Assembly (NCBI GenBank): GCA_937920585.1
Contig: CAKZSB010000108.1
Span: 41,078-105,077, forward strand
Direction of reading: 5' to 3'
DNA: 64,000 nucleotides
DNA from: an uncultured Granulosicoccaceae bacterium
GTDB lineage: Bacteria > Pseudomonadota > Gammaproteobacteria > Granulosicoccales > Granulosicoccaceae
The notes under the pieces are model-generated. The model searched no databases, was not told the DNA's origin, and was given only the letters and a program-made list of their open reading frames with translations. Below are positions 63,868-64,000 of the stretch, piece by piece (the stretch's first letter is position 1; the number at the start of each line of letters is the position of its first letter). The position numbers and the translations under genes were made by a program.

Positions 63868-64000
63868 CTTGCTTAGGCAAAAAGCCTAAGGGTCGACCCA
63901 GAGGGGTTGGCACAGCTAATTTACAAATTGGTCTAGATAACTTGTGTGGGTGCTTGTGTCGGAAGGTTTTGCGAAAAGCTATACCGATGAAGCATCTGAA
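63868..64000 (+). other. Probable rRNA operon leader (16S would begin just past the window)
   Basis: From the predicted start there is a perfect hairpin CTTAGGC-AAAAA-GCCTAAG (63872-63890), then the palindrome GGGTCGACCC (63890-63899), and no open frame. The stretch AACTTGTGTGGGTGCTTGTG near 63940-63958 resembles the antitermination/processing leaders of Pseudomonas-type rrn operons. The erpA-anmK-mepM neighbourhood precedes an rrn operon in Pseudomonas. 16S itself is not in view, so this is inference. Confidence 0.55.

Overview
The window looks like ordinary chromosome from a free-living, piliated gammaproteobacterium outside the Enterobacterales. Two gene blocks follow the Pseudomonas order closely. 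The first is yggT-proC-(tal)-yggS / pilT-pilU / pyrC'-pyrB-pyrR-ruvX-yqgE-tonB-gshB / pilI-pilJ-chpA. The second is erpA / anmK-mepM followed by an rRNA-type promoter and leader. metG/mrp-dcd beside rnfA, and a HAD phosphatase beside rppH, point the same way. I cannot name the genus; gene content and moderate G+C would suit a marine lineage near Granulosicoccus or Chromatiales, but that is a guess. There is no CRISPR array, prophage, insertion sequence or recognisable tRNA.

Layout. 1-6.4 kb: housekeeping genes (rnfA fragment, metG, mrp, dcd, a HAD phosphatase, rppH, hemJ, a TlpA-like thioredoxin). 6.5-9.8 kb: a surface pair, a small outer-membrane barrel and an 855-residue Ig-repeat lipoprotein, behind a FliA-like promoter and closed by a strong terminator. 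9.8-15.2 kb: DUF1840, a candidate small RNA, and a leftward five-gene run (3-hydroxyisobutyrate dehydrogenase-like, DUF4864, argC, D-arginine dehydrogenase-like, aminotransferase). 15.3-24.2 kb: an orphan pilY1, ggt, DUF3581, a membrane transporter-like protein, a MepK-type endopeptidase and a membrane-anchored WYL-like protein.

24.2-34.6 kb is looser, with long non-coding stretches and small genes. It holds a ProQ/FinO RNA chaperone, a free-standing GyrB/ParE-type TOPRIM protein, Sco1 with an MFS transporter, exported small proteins, a cold-shock protein, a trypsin-like protease and a VWA lipoprotein. 34.8-41.1 kb carries gspC-D-E-F, only part of a type II secretion system, next to a lysine-rich HU fusion. 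42.4-54 kb is the conserved pil/pyr/gsh block. 54.2-59.3 kb is a compact Chp (type IV pilus chemosensory) operon whose receptor has a heavily altered signalling tip. 60.4-64 kb has erpA, anmK, mepM and an rRNA-type promoter running off the edge.

How the parts fit: pilT/pilU (retraction), pilY1 (tip adhesin) and the Chp proteins form a twitching and surface-sensing theme. gspCDEF, the barrel, several lipoproteins and two peptidoglycan hydrolases form an envelope theme. The least expected items are the free-standing TOPRIM protein, the degenerate PilJ tip, the HU fusion and the unassigned transcription unit near 10.4 kb.
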